Assembly: GCA_002010065.2 (NCBI GenBank)
Contig: MTMD02000002.1
Span: forward strand, 1-64,000
Direction of reading: 5' to 3'
DNA length: 64,000 nt
Source of the DNA: Candidatus Pyrohabitans jungbluthii
Lineage (GTDB): Archaea; Hydrothermarchaeota; Hydrothermarchaeia; Hydrothermarchaeales; BMS3B
Both the position numbers and the translations under genes were made by a program. Shown here piece by piece: positions 8,418 to 18,589 of this stretch. Position 1 is the first letter of the stretch, and every line of letters starts with the position of its first letter. The notes under the pieces are model-generated. The model was not told the DNA's origin and did no database searches. It saw only the letters and a list, made by a program, of their open reading frames with translations.

Positions 8418-9163
8418 TTCTGGGCAGGTTTCGCTACGGTAAGCGCGTGTTGCAGGGCATTGTGGAAGACAACGAGGTAATGGTCACCTCTGGCAAGCTA
8501 AAAGGCAGGCGGATTGCCCTGGAAAGGCTCAGAGTGCTCACCCCTTCTCGTCCTACTAAGATTGTTTGCGTGGGTTTGAACTACAAGGACCACGCGGCAG
8601 AGCTTGGCATGCCTCTGCCCAGCGAACCCGTGCTATTTCTTAAGCCGCCCAGCGCCGCCCTTGCTCATCGTGAGGCAATAGTTTACCCTTCTATGGCGAA
8701 GCGCGTTGATTATGAGGCGGAGCTTGGCGTTGTGATCTCGCGCAGGTGCAGGAATGTCTCCGCAAAAGAGGTGGAGCGCTTTATTCTGGGCTATACATGC
8801 TTCAACGACGTTACAGCGCGCGACCTTCAGCAGAGGGACGGGCAGTGGACGCGTGCTAAGAGCTTCGATACCTTTGCCCCCTTTGGTCCCTACGTGGTTA
8901 CGCCCGATGAAGTGGACGTGGCTCAGCTCGAGGTCAAACTTTACCTGAACCGCAGGCTCAAGCAGCGGGGCTCAACGAAAAACATGATATTTCCGGTGGA
9001 GGAGCTTATCTCTTTCATCTCCCGCATAATGACGCTGGAGCGGGGTGATGTTATTGCCACAGGTACGCCCCCCGGCGTAGGGCCAATGAAGCCGGGAGAT
9101 GAGGTTGTAGTGGAGATTCCGCAGGTGGGGAGGTTGGTGAATAGGGTGACGGAAGCGAAGTAG
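8414..9163 (+). CDS. Fumarylacetoacetate hydrolase (FAH) family protein
   Basis: A 249-residue protein with an N-terminal small domain (GRFRYGKRVLQGIVEDNEV) and the FAH fold: CVGLNYKDHAAELGM, VDYEAELGVVI (metal-binding Glu residues), GYTCFNDVTARDLQ, KSFDTFAPFGPYVV and VIATGTPPGVGPMKPGD. Members are Mg/Mn-dependent acylpyruvate hydrolases or oxaloacetate decarboxylases. The start ATG at 8414 overlaps the preceding stop by four bases; the 13 upstream in-frame codons belong to the beta-RFAP gene region. The link to methanopterin synthesis is only positional. Confidence 0.9.
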   Translation: MILGRFRYGKRVLQGIVEDNEVMVTSGKLKGRRIALERLRVLTPSRPTKIVCVGLNYKDHAAELGMPLPSEPVLFLKPPSAALAHREAIVYPSMAKRVDYEAELGVVISRRCRNVSAKEVERFILGYTCFNDVTARDLQQRDGQWTRAKSFDTFAPFGPYVVTPDEVDVAQLEVKLYLNRRLKQRGSTKNMIFPVEELISFISRIMTLERGDVIATGTPPGVGPMKPGDEVVVEIPQVGRLVNRVTEAK

Positions 9164-9366
9164 CAGTCTAAGGTTCCTACATCTGGGGTTTCAAGCTTTG
9201 ATTGTTTGTTTATTGTCTGCCAATAAAATGGAAATTATCGGATGCTCATCAAAGTTTCAACCAACACATCCTAAGAGGTGAGAGAGGCGACGTAGCCAAG
9301 GTTCACAAACAGGTGGGGGAGGCACCACCTTTTAAACGAAACTTCACTTTTCCGCCGCGCAGGGGA
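9164..9366. other. Intergenic region after FAH gene, no gene seen
   Basis: About 200 bases without a coding frame, more AT-rich than the genes around it. A T-rich run (GTTTGTTTATTG near 9200) may end the upstream transcript. I saw no tRNA fold, no convincing C and D boxes and no long repeat. A terminator-like hairpin lies inside it at 9311-9333. Confidence 0.5.
9311..9333 (+). terminator. Hairpin followed by T-run
   Basis: AGGTGG (9311-9316) pairs with CCACCT (9325-9330) across an eight-base loop, followed at once by TTT (four T in a row counting the stem end). It could end transcription from the left or be the 3' end of a short RNA. Archaeal termination often needs only the T-run, so the role is inferred. 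Confidence 0.4.
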
Positions 9367-9475
9367 AAGGTTTAAAAACCTTCATGCCCTTTTTAATTAA
9401 ACCCCCGAGGGGGTTATACGGAACGAAGTTCCGGGCGACGAAAGTTGGAAATGCTAGCAGAAGAAGGTGGAAAAG
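9367..9475 (+). promoter_or_regulatory. Structured promoter/leader of the spoVG-like gene
   Basis: Three inverted repeats stand in a row. AAGGTTT/AAACCTT (9367-9382, two-base centre) contains the TATA-like TTTAAAAA. AACCCC/GGGGTT with loop CGAG occupies 9400-9415. CGGAAC/GTTCCG with loop GAA occupies 9419-9433. The last is followed by GGCGACGAAAG. If transcription starts about 25 bases after the TATA-like core, both later repeats fall in a leader of some 75 bases before the ribosome-binding AAGGTGG at 9464-9470. A regulatory leader is inferred; no known riboswitch class is recognised. Confidence 0.5.
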
Positions 9476-9730
9476 ATGGAAATTACCGATGTGAAGATAT
9501 ACAGGATGGAAAATTCTGGAAACCTGAAGGCATACGCCAGCGTGACCTTTGACAACGCTTATGTTGTGCACGGGTTGCGCGTAATGGACGGGGAGAAGGG
9601 GCTCTGGGTGAGCATGCCCGCGACGCGAAATAAGCGCGGCGAGTTTAAAGATGTGTTTCACCCGATTTCGAGAGAAGCGAGAGACGCCCTCGTAAGCGCT
9701 GTGCTTGACGCTTACGAAAGCGGGAGGTAG
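9476..9730 (+). CDS. spoVG: SpoVG-family RNA/DNA-binding protein
   Basis: An 84-residue protein with clear SpoVG features: MEITDVKIYRM, GNLKAYASVTFDNAYVVHGL and GLWVSMPATRNKRGEFKDVFHPI. In bacteria SpoVG is a small site-specific nucleic-acid-binding regulator. The ATG at 9476 is preferred over an in-frame GTG at 9467 because AGGTGG sits five bases before it. The gene stands alone behind a hairpin-rich leader, and its last 19 bases overlap the convergent DUF4010 gene. Its target in archaea is unknown; the family is mainly bacterial, so ancient transfer is possible. Confidence 0.88.
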   Translation: MEITDVKIYRMENSGNLKAYASVTFDNAYVVHGLRVMDGEKGLWVSMPATRNKRGEFKDVFHPISREARDALVSAVLDAYESGR

Positions 9731-10968
9731 GTTTTCAGCAGAATTAGCGCCACCCCCGCTGCGATTGCGAGGGAGTAGTATTTCATCACCTTCGCCGCAA
9801 GCATGGGGGTGCCGCTGACTTTTATCAGCGCAATCTTGCTGAGCACACTTGCTATAGCTGAAAGCACAGCACAGTTCGCGGCGACGCTTGCGCTGAGCTC
9901 GCCCTGCGCAGCGAGAGAAGCGAAGCTCGCCACCACGGCGCCGCTGGAAACAAAGCCGGCGAAGAAGGCAGCGGGATACAAGCCCAAGTCTCCGTAGCTC
10001 TGGACAAGTTTTGCAAGCGCCGTAATTGCGGTAAAGAGAAGCGCAAACTTCAACGCGGGCACAATTGCAAAGGGCAGCGCCAGCTCCAGTTTCTTTCCGC
10101 GCAACACCTCTCTCTCTACCCTGATTCGCGCGGGGAGCACGCTTACCAGAGCCATGCCCAGCATCGGTAAAAGCATCTCTTTACCCACTGCCTGGCTTAA
10201 AAGCGCCGCTATCAGCAGACTTCTGAGCAGCGCCACACCACTTGCGAGGAGTATACCCTGAAGTGCAGGCTTCTCCAGCGACGTATCTTCCTTCACCCTC
10301 GATGCAAGCGCTCCGACGGTAGCCTGGCTGTTAACCAGCGCGCCTAAAGCACCGGTCACGGGCAAAGCAAGCTCAGCTCCAAACCAGCGCAGCGCCAGGA
10401 AGCCGGCAAAGCCTATGGTTGAGACCACTACCACCACGAAAATTAAGGTGCGGGGGTTTATTAGGCCGTAGGGGTCTATTGCAGCGTCTGGAAGCAGGGG
10501 GTAGAGTACAAAAGCAACGAGGCCGAACTCCAGCGCATTTGTCATCTCCCGGAAGCTCATCGCCTTAGACAAAGCCTGAGAGTAGCGCTTTCCTGCGAGA
10601 ATTGCAGCCACGAGGATACTCACAGCCACGCCCTGCAGGGCGAAGCCAGCACCTATGATAATGCCTATCATAAATGCGAGCACATACGCCACGAGGGTGG
10701 TAATGCCAATGTCCTCTATGAGAAAGTTCTTAACCACGCCTATAAAGAGGGCGATGAGGGCTACGCCAAGGGTAACGCAGGCTAAAAACAGCTCAGAGCC
10801 GAGGCTCTGCGAGATGCTTACACTCAGCGCTCCCATAAGCGAGGTGAGCATGAAAGTGCGCGTGCCGGCAACGACCTTCTTGCCAATCTCCCTTTCAATG
10901 CCCAGGAGCCCCCCTGCAAGGGAAGCGATTATAAGCGATTCTATTAACTGGGCGTCGAAAACATGCAT
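9712..10968 (-). CDS. MgtC/DUF4010 membrane protein
   Basis: A 418-residue integral membrane protein with roughly a dozen hydrophobic segments. The N-terminal 130 residues match MgtC (GGLLGIEREIGKKVVAGTRT, then FMLTSLMGALSV) and the rest is DUF4010 (GAELALPVTGALGALVNSQA, VASFASLAAQGELSA). Family members are linked to Mg or small-molecule homeostasis but no transport has been proven. ATG at 10968 is favoured over the upstream GTG at 10986 because a TTTAAATA TATA element sits 25-33 bases before it. It is divergent from mfnD and overlaps spoVG at the 3' end. Confidence 0.85.
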   Translation of the reverse strand: MHVFDAQLIESLIIASLAGGLLGIEREIGKKVVAGTRTFMLTSLMGALSVSISQSLGSELFLACVTLGVALIALFIGVVKNFLIEDIGITTLVAYVLAFMIGIIIGAGFALQGVAVSILVAAILAGKRYSQALSKAMSFREMTNALEFGLVAFVLYPLLPDAAIDPYGLINPRTLIFVVVVVSTIGFAGFLALRWFGAELALPVTGALGALVNSQATVGALASRVKEDTSLEKPALQGILLASGVALLRSLLIAALLSQAVGKEMLLPMLGMALVSVLPARIRVEREVLRGKKLELALPFAIVPALKFALLFTAITALAKLVQSYGDLGLYPAAFFAGFVSSGAVVASFASLAAQGELSASVAANCAVLSAIASVLSKIALIKVSGTPMLAAKVMKYYSLAIAAGVALILLKTYLPLS

Positions 10969-10992
10969 AGAAAGAAGTTTTGACACGGGGGC

Positions 10993-11025
10993 TATTTAAA
11001 GCATACACCAGTACTCTTAAAAATT
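10993..11025. promoter_or_regulatory. Divergent promoter region, DUF4010 gene / mfnD
   Basis: TATTTAAA at 10993-11000 is nearly symmetrical and sits 25-32 bases from the minus-strand ATG at 10968. A second element, TTAAAAATT at 11017-11025, lies 21-29 bases before the plus-strand ATG at 11046, as expected for leaderless mfnD mRNA. Confidence 0.5.
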
Positions 11026-11045
11026 CGCCCTGCGTAATCCTAAGC

Positions 11046-12008
11046 ATGGTCTTTCTCTTCGAGTACGCCACCTGCACCCGCGAAGCTCTGCCTGCGAGCA
11101 TCGCTGTAGAAGGCTTGGCGATGTTCCGCGCCCTTTACGATAGCTTCTCTAAGGTTGAGAAGGTTGCCTCTTTCACCGGTAGAGCTCTGCCCTACTTTCC
11201 TGAGCTTCCATGCGCAGAGAACTGGGAAGAGAGCTTTGAAGCCATGCTCGAAGGTGAGGAGCACGCACTGCTTATCGCTCCCGAGAGTGATAACCTTCTG
11301 CTTAACCTTACCCGAAGGCTGGAAAATGCCGGAGCCAAAAACCTGGGCTCTGCTTCGCAAGGCGTAGCCATTGCCGGCGATAAGTACAGGTGCTACCGCG
11401 CGCTAAGCGGCGTGAATCAGCCGAAGACTGAAATTTTCCGCAGCACCACCACGCTCGACTTCCCCCTGGTGGCGAAACCGCGTCTTGGCGAGGGCTGCGA
11501 GGGGCTTCGCATCATCACCAGCGAGGAGGAGCTTGCTGAGGTGCCGCAGGGCTACCTCCTTCAGGAGTACGTTGAGGGCAGAGCCATGAGCGCCTCGCTC
11601 ATAGTGGGCAACGAGGTGAGAGTGCTGAGCGTTAACACTCAGGAATTCAACGGCAATAGCTATGTAGGAGCGGAGCTTCCTCTCAGCTTAGACGCCGAGA
11701 TGGAGGAGGAGATTATCAAAGCGGTGGAGAGCATCCCGGGTTTAGCCGGCTACGTGGGCGTGGATTTTGTTTTAGGTGAGGAGCTGTGGATAATCGAGGT
11801 AAATCCGCGAATCACAACGCCCGCAGCTGCGCTGCACGAGGCTCTTGGAATAAACCTTGGCGAACTTCTGCTGAGAAACTACTACCGCGAGGCTATGCCC
11901 GAGATAAAGTGCAGACGAAGGGTGAAGCTTGAGAAGGTTTACGGCAGCGCTGAGAATGCATTCGTCTCTGTGGGCGAGGCGAGCATAGTGATAAGGGTGA
12001 TAGGATGA
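11046..12008 (+). CDS. mfnD: Tyramine-L-glutamate ligase (methanofuran biosynthesis)
   Basis: A 320-residue ATP-grasp enzyme. MfnD joins glutamate to tyramine through a gamma-glutamyl bond, the start of the methanofuran side chain. Visible ATP-grasp blocks are FPLVAKPRLGEGCEGLRII, GYLLQEYVEGRAMSASLIVG and VGVDFVLGEELWIIEVNPRI followed by TTPAAALHEALGINL. The ATG at 11046 is chosen because a TATA-like element lies about 25 bases before it; the 22 upstream in-frame codons are outside the likely transcript. It overlaps mfnF by four bases, so the three mfn genes form an operon. The assignment rests on family pattern and on neighbours. Confidence 0.88.
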   Translation: MVFLFEYATCTREALPASIAVEGLAMFRALYDSFSKVEKVASFTGRALPYFPELPCAENWEESFEAMLEGEEHALLIAPESDNLLLNLTRRLENAGAKNLGSASQGVAIAGDKYRCYRALSGVNQPKTEIFRSTTTLDFPLVAKPRLGEGCEGLRIITSEEELAEVPQGYLLQEYVEGRAMSASLIVGNEVRVLSVNTQEFNGNSYVGAELPLSLDAEMEEEIIKAVESIPGLAGYVGVDFVLGEELWIIEVNPRITTPAAALHEALGINLGELLLRNYYREAMPEIKCRRRVKLEKVYGSAENAFVSVGEASIVIRVIG

Positions 12009-12976
12009 TTTTAGCTCTGGACATAGGCGGAGCAAACACAAAGCTTTTGCTCTTCGACGAGGCTCGCGAGGAGGTGGTGAGGAACGAGATTCACTACTTC
12101 CCCTTCTGGAAGCGGAAGGATGAGTTCCGCAGCTTCCTGCGCAGTATTGCTCCTCGCGCTGAAAGGGTGGCGGTAACGCTTACCGCTGAGCTCAGCGATG
12201 TCTTTCAGAGCAAGCAGGAGGGCGTTGCCTACGTTACGAGCGTGGTGAGAGAGCTTTTTCCTGAGGCGAGGTTTCTCAGCATGGAGAAGAAGCTTGTGGA
12301 GGAGCCTGAAAGCTTAACCGAGCTTGCAGGAGCAAACTATGTGGCGAGCGTCTACTATTTGGAGCGCTTCTTTGGCGAGGGTGTGCTTTTGGACATAGGC
12401 AGCACCACCTGCGACGTTATACCCTTCAGGCGAGGGGAGGTACTGTACAAAAAGACTGACCTTGAGCGCCTTCTCGCTGGGCAGCTGGTTTACACGGGCT
12501 ACCTGCGCACCCCGCTGAACACCATAGCCGAGAAGGTCCCCTTCCGCGGCTACTTTATTAGACCTGCCAGCGAGTACTTTGCAATAACCGCCGACCTGTA
12601 TCTAATTCTCGGGGAGCTTGAGGAGTACTCCTGCGATACCCCAGACGGCGGCGAGAAGAGCAGAATCGCAGCCCTACGGAGAGTGGCGCGGCTGCTGTGC
12701 GCAGATTTAAACGAAGCCGGCGAAGCTGAGCTTCTTGAGATGTGCCGCTATCTTGCGGAGAGGCATGCGAGCATAATCGCTGAGGCGCTGCGCAGGGTTA
12801 GCGATAGTTATGGCTTAAGCATTGCCTACCTCGCCGGCGTTGGTAGAGCGCTGGGAAAGCGCGCTGCATTGCAGGCAGGCTTGGCGTGGGTTGACCTGGC
12901 TGAGGTTACTCCTGCTTACGACAATCTGCCCTGCCTTGGCTTGGCCTACATGGTGCTCGACGATGCGCGTGGTTAA
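12005..12976 (+). CDS. mfnF: Methanofuran condensing enzyme MfnF (H4MPT-linked C1 transfer family, actin/hydantoinase-like fold)
   Basis: A 323-residue protein beginning MILALDIGGANTKLLLFDE, an ASKHA-type phosphate loop, with GVLLDIGSTTCDVIPFRRGE as second phosphate motif and SIAYLAGVGRALGKRAAL near the C-terminus. This is the family once called one-carbon protein or hydantoinase-like; MfnF couples the aminomethylfuran diphosphate with gamma-glutamyltyramine to make the methanofuran core. It starts inside the mfnD stop (ATGA) and its end overlaps mfnE by 14 bases, a strong sign of coupled expression. Confidence 0.87.
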   Translation: MILALDIGGANTKLLLFDEAREEVVRNEIHYFPFWKRKDEFRSFLRSIAPRAERVAVTLTAELSDVFQSKQEGVAYVTSVVRELFPEARFLSMEKKLVEEPESLTELAGANYVASVYYLERFFGEGVLLDIGSTTCDVIPFRRGEVLYKKTDLERLLAGQLVYTGYLRTPLNTIAEKVPFRGYFIRPASEYFAITADLYLILGELEEYSCDTPDGGEKSRIAALRRVARLLCADLNEAGEAELLEMCRYLAERHASIIAEALRRVSDSYGLSIAYLAGVGRALGKRAALQAGLAWVDLAEVTPAYDNLPCLGLAYMVLDDARG

Positions 12977-13556
12977 GCTGGGCGGAAGCTTGATGGCGTA
13001 TGCTAGGGAGATACTTCCTGTGCTTAGAGAGCATGATGTCTTAATTGTGCCCGGGGGCGGAGTTTTCGCAGATGCTGTGAGGAAGGTGTACAGAGAGCAC
13101 AGCTTAGATGAAAGCGCAGCCCACTTTATGGCAATCGCCGCCATGGATGCCTATGGGGAGTTTCTTTCCAGCGTCTCGGGAATACCTGCGAGGCAGGCAT
13201 TGGAAGGCAGCCTGCCCGCGGTTTTGCTGCCCTACCAGCTTATGCGGGAGCGCGACCCTCTGCCCCACTCCTGGCAGGTCACCAGTGACAGTATCGCGTG
13301 CTACATCGCAGCCTTGCTTGGGGAAAAGCGACTGGTGATACTCACAGACGTGGACGGAATCTACGTTGAGGGCAGGCTGGTAAGCAGGATCTCAGCGGCG
13401 GAGCTGGAGAAGCTTGGCGAGACCTGCGTTGATGCATACTTACCAAAGCTCCTGCAGAAGTATAAAATCACCTGCACTGTTGCGAACGGCAAAAGTGCTG
13501 AGGTGGTAAGGGCAGTGCTGCGCGGCGAGGCGATAGGCACGAGGGTGGTGCCGTAA
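12963..13556 (+). CDS. mfnE: [5-(aminomethyl)furan-3-yl]methyl phosphate kinase
   Basis: A 197-residue amino-acid-kinase-fold protein. MRVVKLGGSLMAYA and LIVPGGGVFADAVRKVY form the nucleotide and phosphate loops, and LVILTDVDGIYVEGRLVSRI is the typical later block. MfnE phosphorylates the aminomethylfuran phosphate to the diphosphate used by MfnF. The ATG at 12963 overlaps mfnF by 14 bases; the longer frame upstream is mfnF read in another frame. The other known genes (mfnA, mfnB, mfnC) are not in this window. The gene ends one base before the convergent Pelota gene. Confidence 0.88.
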   Translation: MRVVKLGGSLMAYAREILPVLREHDVLIVPGGGVFADAVRKVYREHSLDESAAHFMAIAAMDAYGEFLSSVSGIPARQALEGSLPAVLLPYQLMRERDPLPHSWQVTSDSIACYIAALLGEKRLVILTDVDGIYVEGRLVSRISAAELEKLGETCVDAYLPKLLQKYKITCTVANGKSAEVVRAVLRGEAIGTRVVP

Positions 13557-14618
13557 TCAACCAACCTTGAACCTCAAAATCGCAGCCAGCCCACCTATGG
13601 CTTCGAGGCGTTCGCCAGCTTCGTGCTCTGTGCTTACTATGAGCACTCTCGCCTTTATCGCCCTGGCTTTCTCTATAAGCAAGTCGCTCTCCGGATGCTT
13701 TCTGAGAAAGGCGTCGCTTATAAGCAGCGTATCAACGGCACCGTAGTCTATGGCTTTGCTGACTTCCGCAATGCCGTACGCCGCGAGACCGTCCTTCACC
13801 AGCTCCTCATAGAAGCGCTCTACCAGTGCCGTCTCCTCAGAGATACGGCTCTCCTCAAGGATGCGCTCTATAGCGCGGCGCTTAAGCACCTCCTGTACAG
13901 CGCTCCTCCCACCGCAGCCCGTGGCCTGAAGGTAACAGCGCTTCGCCAGCTTCGGGTAGCGCTCTTTAATCACTTCCAGAAGCGACTCCTTCCAGAAGCC
14001 AGGACCAGCGAGTATCACCACCTCCACGCGCTCCTTCTCCACCACCTCGGCTATCTTCTTTGCCACCTCCGCGTAAAACTGCTTTGCACTCGCCTCGTGC
14101 TGCGCCGCGTAACGCTTACCTGCTACGCTGCTCGCTATTCTCGCAACGTAGTCCACGCCGTACCTGCGAACGAGGGCGAGCTCAGCTTCTCCCTCTTCCA
14201 CAGCGACGATGAGCACTCGCGCTTCCTTTGCAGCCTTTTCAGCCTCAGCTAGGCGCTCAAGGTGCCAGCGGCGCCACTCCTGCTTTTGCAGCGTAATCTC
14301 GTCGCCCGGCTTAACCTCCAGCGTTTGATGTGTGCCAAAGGAGATTAAATCTTCTGGGCCTGAGAAGACCTCACCAGTAATGCGCAGGCGCATCGCATAG
14401 GGCGCGAACTCCACCTGCTTTACTTTAATCCCTAAGAACATGCGCACGCGCTCGCCCTTATCGGCGCGCACGCGCTCCTCGTCGCGCACCCTGCGGTACG
14501 CAACGCCGTATACCGCATCGCCCTCCTCTATGATGCTCTTGAGGTACCACAGGTCGTCGATGCTCTCGGGACGAAGCTTGAACTTGCCCTCTTTTAAATT
14601 GCGATGGAGGATCTTCAT
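13557..14618 (-). CDS. pelA: mRNA surveillance protein Pelota
   Basis: A 353-residue protein of normal length. Domain 1 (MKILHRNLKEGKFKLRPESIDDLW) is the Sm-like N-domain; eRF1-like domains 2 and 3 follow, with VEVVILAGPGFWKESLLEVI and VDTLLISDAFLRK. Pelota occupies the A site of stalled ribosomes and, with aEF1A and ABCE1, splits them; it lacks the GGQ motif of release factors, as seen here. It is convergent with mfnE (directly abutting) and divergent from grpE. Confidence 0.95.
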   Translation of the reverse strand: MKILHRNLKEGKFKLRPESIDDLWYLKSIIEEGDAVYGVAYRRVRDEERVRADKGERVRMFLGIKVKQVEFAPYAMRLRITGEVFSGPEDLISFGTHQTLEVKPGDEITLQKQEWRRWHLERLAEAEKAAKEARVLIVAVEEGEAELALVRRYGVDYVARIASSVAGKRYAAQHEASAKQFYAEVAKKIAEVVEKERVEVVILAGPGFWKESLLEVIKERYPKLAKRCYLQATGCGGRSAVQEVLKRRAIERILEESRISEETALVERFYEELVKDGLAAYGIAEVSKAIDYGAVDTLLISDAFLRKHPESDLLIEKARAIKARVLIVSTEHEAGERLEAIGGLAAILRFKVG

Positions 14619-14638
14619 TCACCTAAAAATATACTATT

Positions 14639-14685
14639 GGTTAGATAAAGGTAGCGATGTATTTTCTAACCTTTCGTTATAAAAA
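14639..14685 (+). promoter_or_regulatory. Promoter of grpE-dnaK-dnaJ with inverted repeat
   Basis: TTATAAAAA at 14678-14686 is a clear TATA box. Just upstream, GGTTAGA (14639-14645) and TCTAACC (14665-14671) form a perfect 7-bp inverted repeat with a 19-bp spacer. Placement directly before the TATA box suggests binding of a heat-shock regulator or activator; the protein is unknown. The leader ends in GGTGGTGG, the ribosome-binding site of grpE. Confidence 0.5.
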
Positions 14686-14749
14686 CTTTAATCTCGTTAT
14701 GCAAAGCTTTCGGAGATAGCTTGAAGTTGTTTTTTGTCCCGGTGGTGGC

Positions 14750-17183
<2,434 letters not shown>

Positions 17184-17198
17184 CCCGTGGGTTAGGCG

Positions 17199-18338
17199 AT
17201 GGGAAAGAAGGACTACTATGAAATTCTCGGCGTAAGCCGCGACGCAAGCCAGGCGGAGATTAAGAAAGCCTATCGTAGGCTGGCGCTGAAGTACCACCCT
17301 GATAGGAATAAGAGCAAGGAGGCGGAGGAGAAGTTCAAGGAGATAAGCGAAGCGTATGCAGTGCTTTCCGACCCTGAGAAGCGCAGGCTGTACGACATGT
17401 ATGGCCACGCTGGGATAGACGAGCGCTATTCCCAGGAGGACATCTTCCGCTCAGCGCGCTTCGAAGATATATTCGCAGACCTTGGTTTTGGCGGTATAGA
17501 CAGGATCTTTGACATATTCTTCGGGGGCGGCGCTGCGAGGCGAGCACCTGCACGAGGAGCTGACCTGCGCTTCGATATGGAGATAACCCTTGAAGAGGCG
17601 GCGAAAGGCGCAGAGAAGGTGGTGAGCTACCGCCGCCTTGAAACCTGCGAACGCTGCGGAGGCAGCGGTGCAGAGCCGGGTAGCGGGCGCGTAACCTGCC
17701 CAGCCTGCGGCGGCAGGGGCAGCGTTGGCTTCACCCAGCGCACACCCTTCGGCACCTATTCCACATTTACAACGTGCTCCCGCTGTGGGGGTGAGGGGAG
17801 TATTGTATCTAACCCCTGCCGCGAGTGCGGTGGCGCTGGACGCGTTGAGAGGGTGCGCAGACTGAGTGTGAAGATACCTCCGGGTGTTGACTCTGGTGCT
17901 AGACTTCGCTTAGCTGGCGAGGGCGAGGCTGGCGAGCGGGGCGCACCTCCTGGCGACCTCTATATCGTAATTCACGTGCGCGAGCATGAGATTTTCAAGC
18001 GAGTGGGCAACGACCTTTACATTGAAGTGCCCATAACCTTCTCCCAGGCGGCGCTTGGGGCTGAGATTGAGGTCCCGACGATAGACGGCGATTCTGCGAC
18101 GGTTAAAATCCCTTCAGGGACGCAGACCGGTGAAACCTTCCGCCTTCGGGGCAGAGGAATGCCCCTGCTCAACGGCTACGGCAGGGGCGACATGGTTGTG
18201 AAGGTGGTGGTGAGAACGCCCACGAAGCTGAGCAAAGAGGAACGGGAGCTCTTCGAGAGGTTAGCGGAGCTGGAAAAAGCCAGGGAGAAGGGGATATTCC
18301 AGCGCATCGCCGAGGAGGTGCGCGGGGCATTCAGGTGA
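17199..18338 (+). CDS. dnaJ: Co-chaperone DnaJ (Hsp40)
   Basis: A 379-residue type I J-protein. The J domain has KYHPDRN (HPD at residues 33-35). A Gly/Phe region follows ([15 protein letters not shown]). The zinc-binding domain has four repeats: [24 protein letters not shown] and CRECGGAG. The C-terminal substrate-binding domains include [15 protein letters not shown] and [15 protein letters not shown]. It delivers unfolded clients to DnaK and stimulates its ATPase. Third gene of the chaperone operon, 15 bases after dnaK. Confidence 0.97.
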   Translation: MGKKDYYEILGVSRDASQAEIKKAYRRLALKYHPDRNKSKEAEEKFKEISEAYAVLSDPEKRRLYDMYGHAGIDERYSQEDIFRSARFEDIFADLGFGGIDRIFDIFFGGGAARRAPARGADLRFDMEITLEEAAKGAEKVVSYRRLETCERCGGSGAEPGSGRVTCPACGGRGSVGFTQRTPFGTYSTFTTCSRCGGEGSIVSNPCRECGGAGRVERVRRLSVKIPPGVDSGARLRLAGEGEAGERGAPPGDLYIVIHVREHEIFKRVGNDLYIEVPITFSQAALGAEIEVPTIDGDSATVKIPSGTQTGETFRLRGRGMPLLNGYGRGDMVVKVVVRTPTKLSKEERELFERLAELEKAREKGIFQRIAEEVRGAFR

Positions 18339-18367
18339 TTTCTCAGATTTTTATGTCACTCCTGCAC

Positions 18368-18381
18368 AACTTTTAAAAGTT
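18368..18381 (+). promoter_or_regulatory. Palindromic TATA element before ferredoxin-GGR genes
   Basis: AACTTTTAAAAGTT at 18368-18381 is a perfect 14-bp palindrome with a TTTTAAAA core. It lies 30-43 bases before the ferredoxin ATG at 18411, so it probably serves as the TATA box of the ferredoxin-geranylgeranyl reductase run, with AAGGTGAT before the ATG as ribosome-binding site. Confidence 0.5.
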
Positions 18382-18410
18382 TCAGCACCATATTTAGAGA
18401 AGGTGATGCT

Positions 18411-18587
18411 ATGCCGAGGAAGGTAGACTACGACTTATGCATGTCATGCGGAGGTTGCGTTGGGGTCTGCCCCTTTCTGGCTCTGACTTTAGAGCACGGG
18501 ATTAAGCTTATTGTGGATGAAGAGAAGTGCACCGACTGCGGGAGCTGCACCAAGTTCTGCCCCGTGGGTGCAATAAAGGAGGCGTAA
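18411..18587 (+). CDS. 2[4Fe-4S] ferredoxin
   Basis: A 58-residue ferredoxin. The two cluster motifs are CMSCGGCVGVCP and CTDCGSCTKFCP, each Cx2Cx2Cx3C followed by Pro. It is an electron carrier; its stop is two bases before the start of the geranylgeranyl reductase gene, so it most likely supplies the electrons for lipid double-bond reduction. The start follows AAGGTGATGCT and a palindromic TATA element. Confidence 0.93.
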   Translation: MPRKVDYDLCMSCGGCVGVCPFLALTLEHGIKLIVDEEKCTDCGSCTKFCPVGAIKEA

Positions 18588-18589
18588 CG

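Noticed and set aside
9164-9310. Possible small RNA (C/D box or tRNA-like)
   Set aside because: No matching C and D box pair, no cloverleaf and no strong stem apart from the hairpin at 9311.
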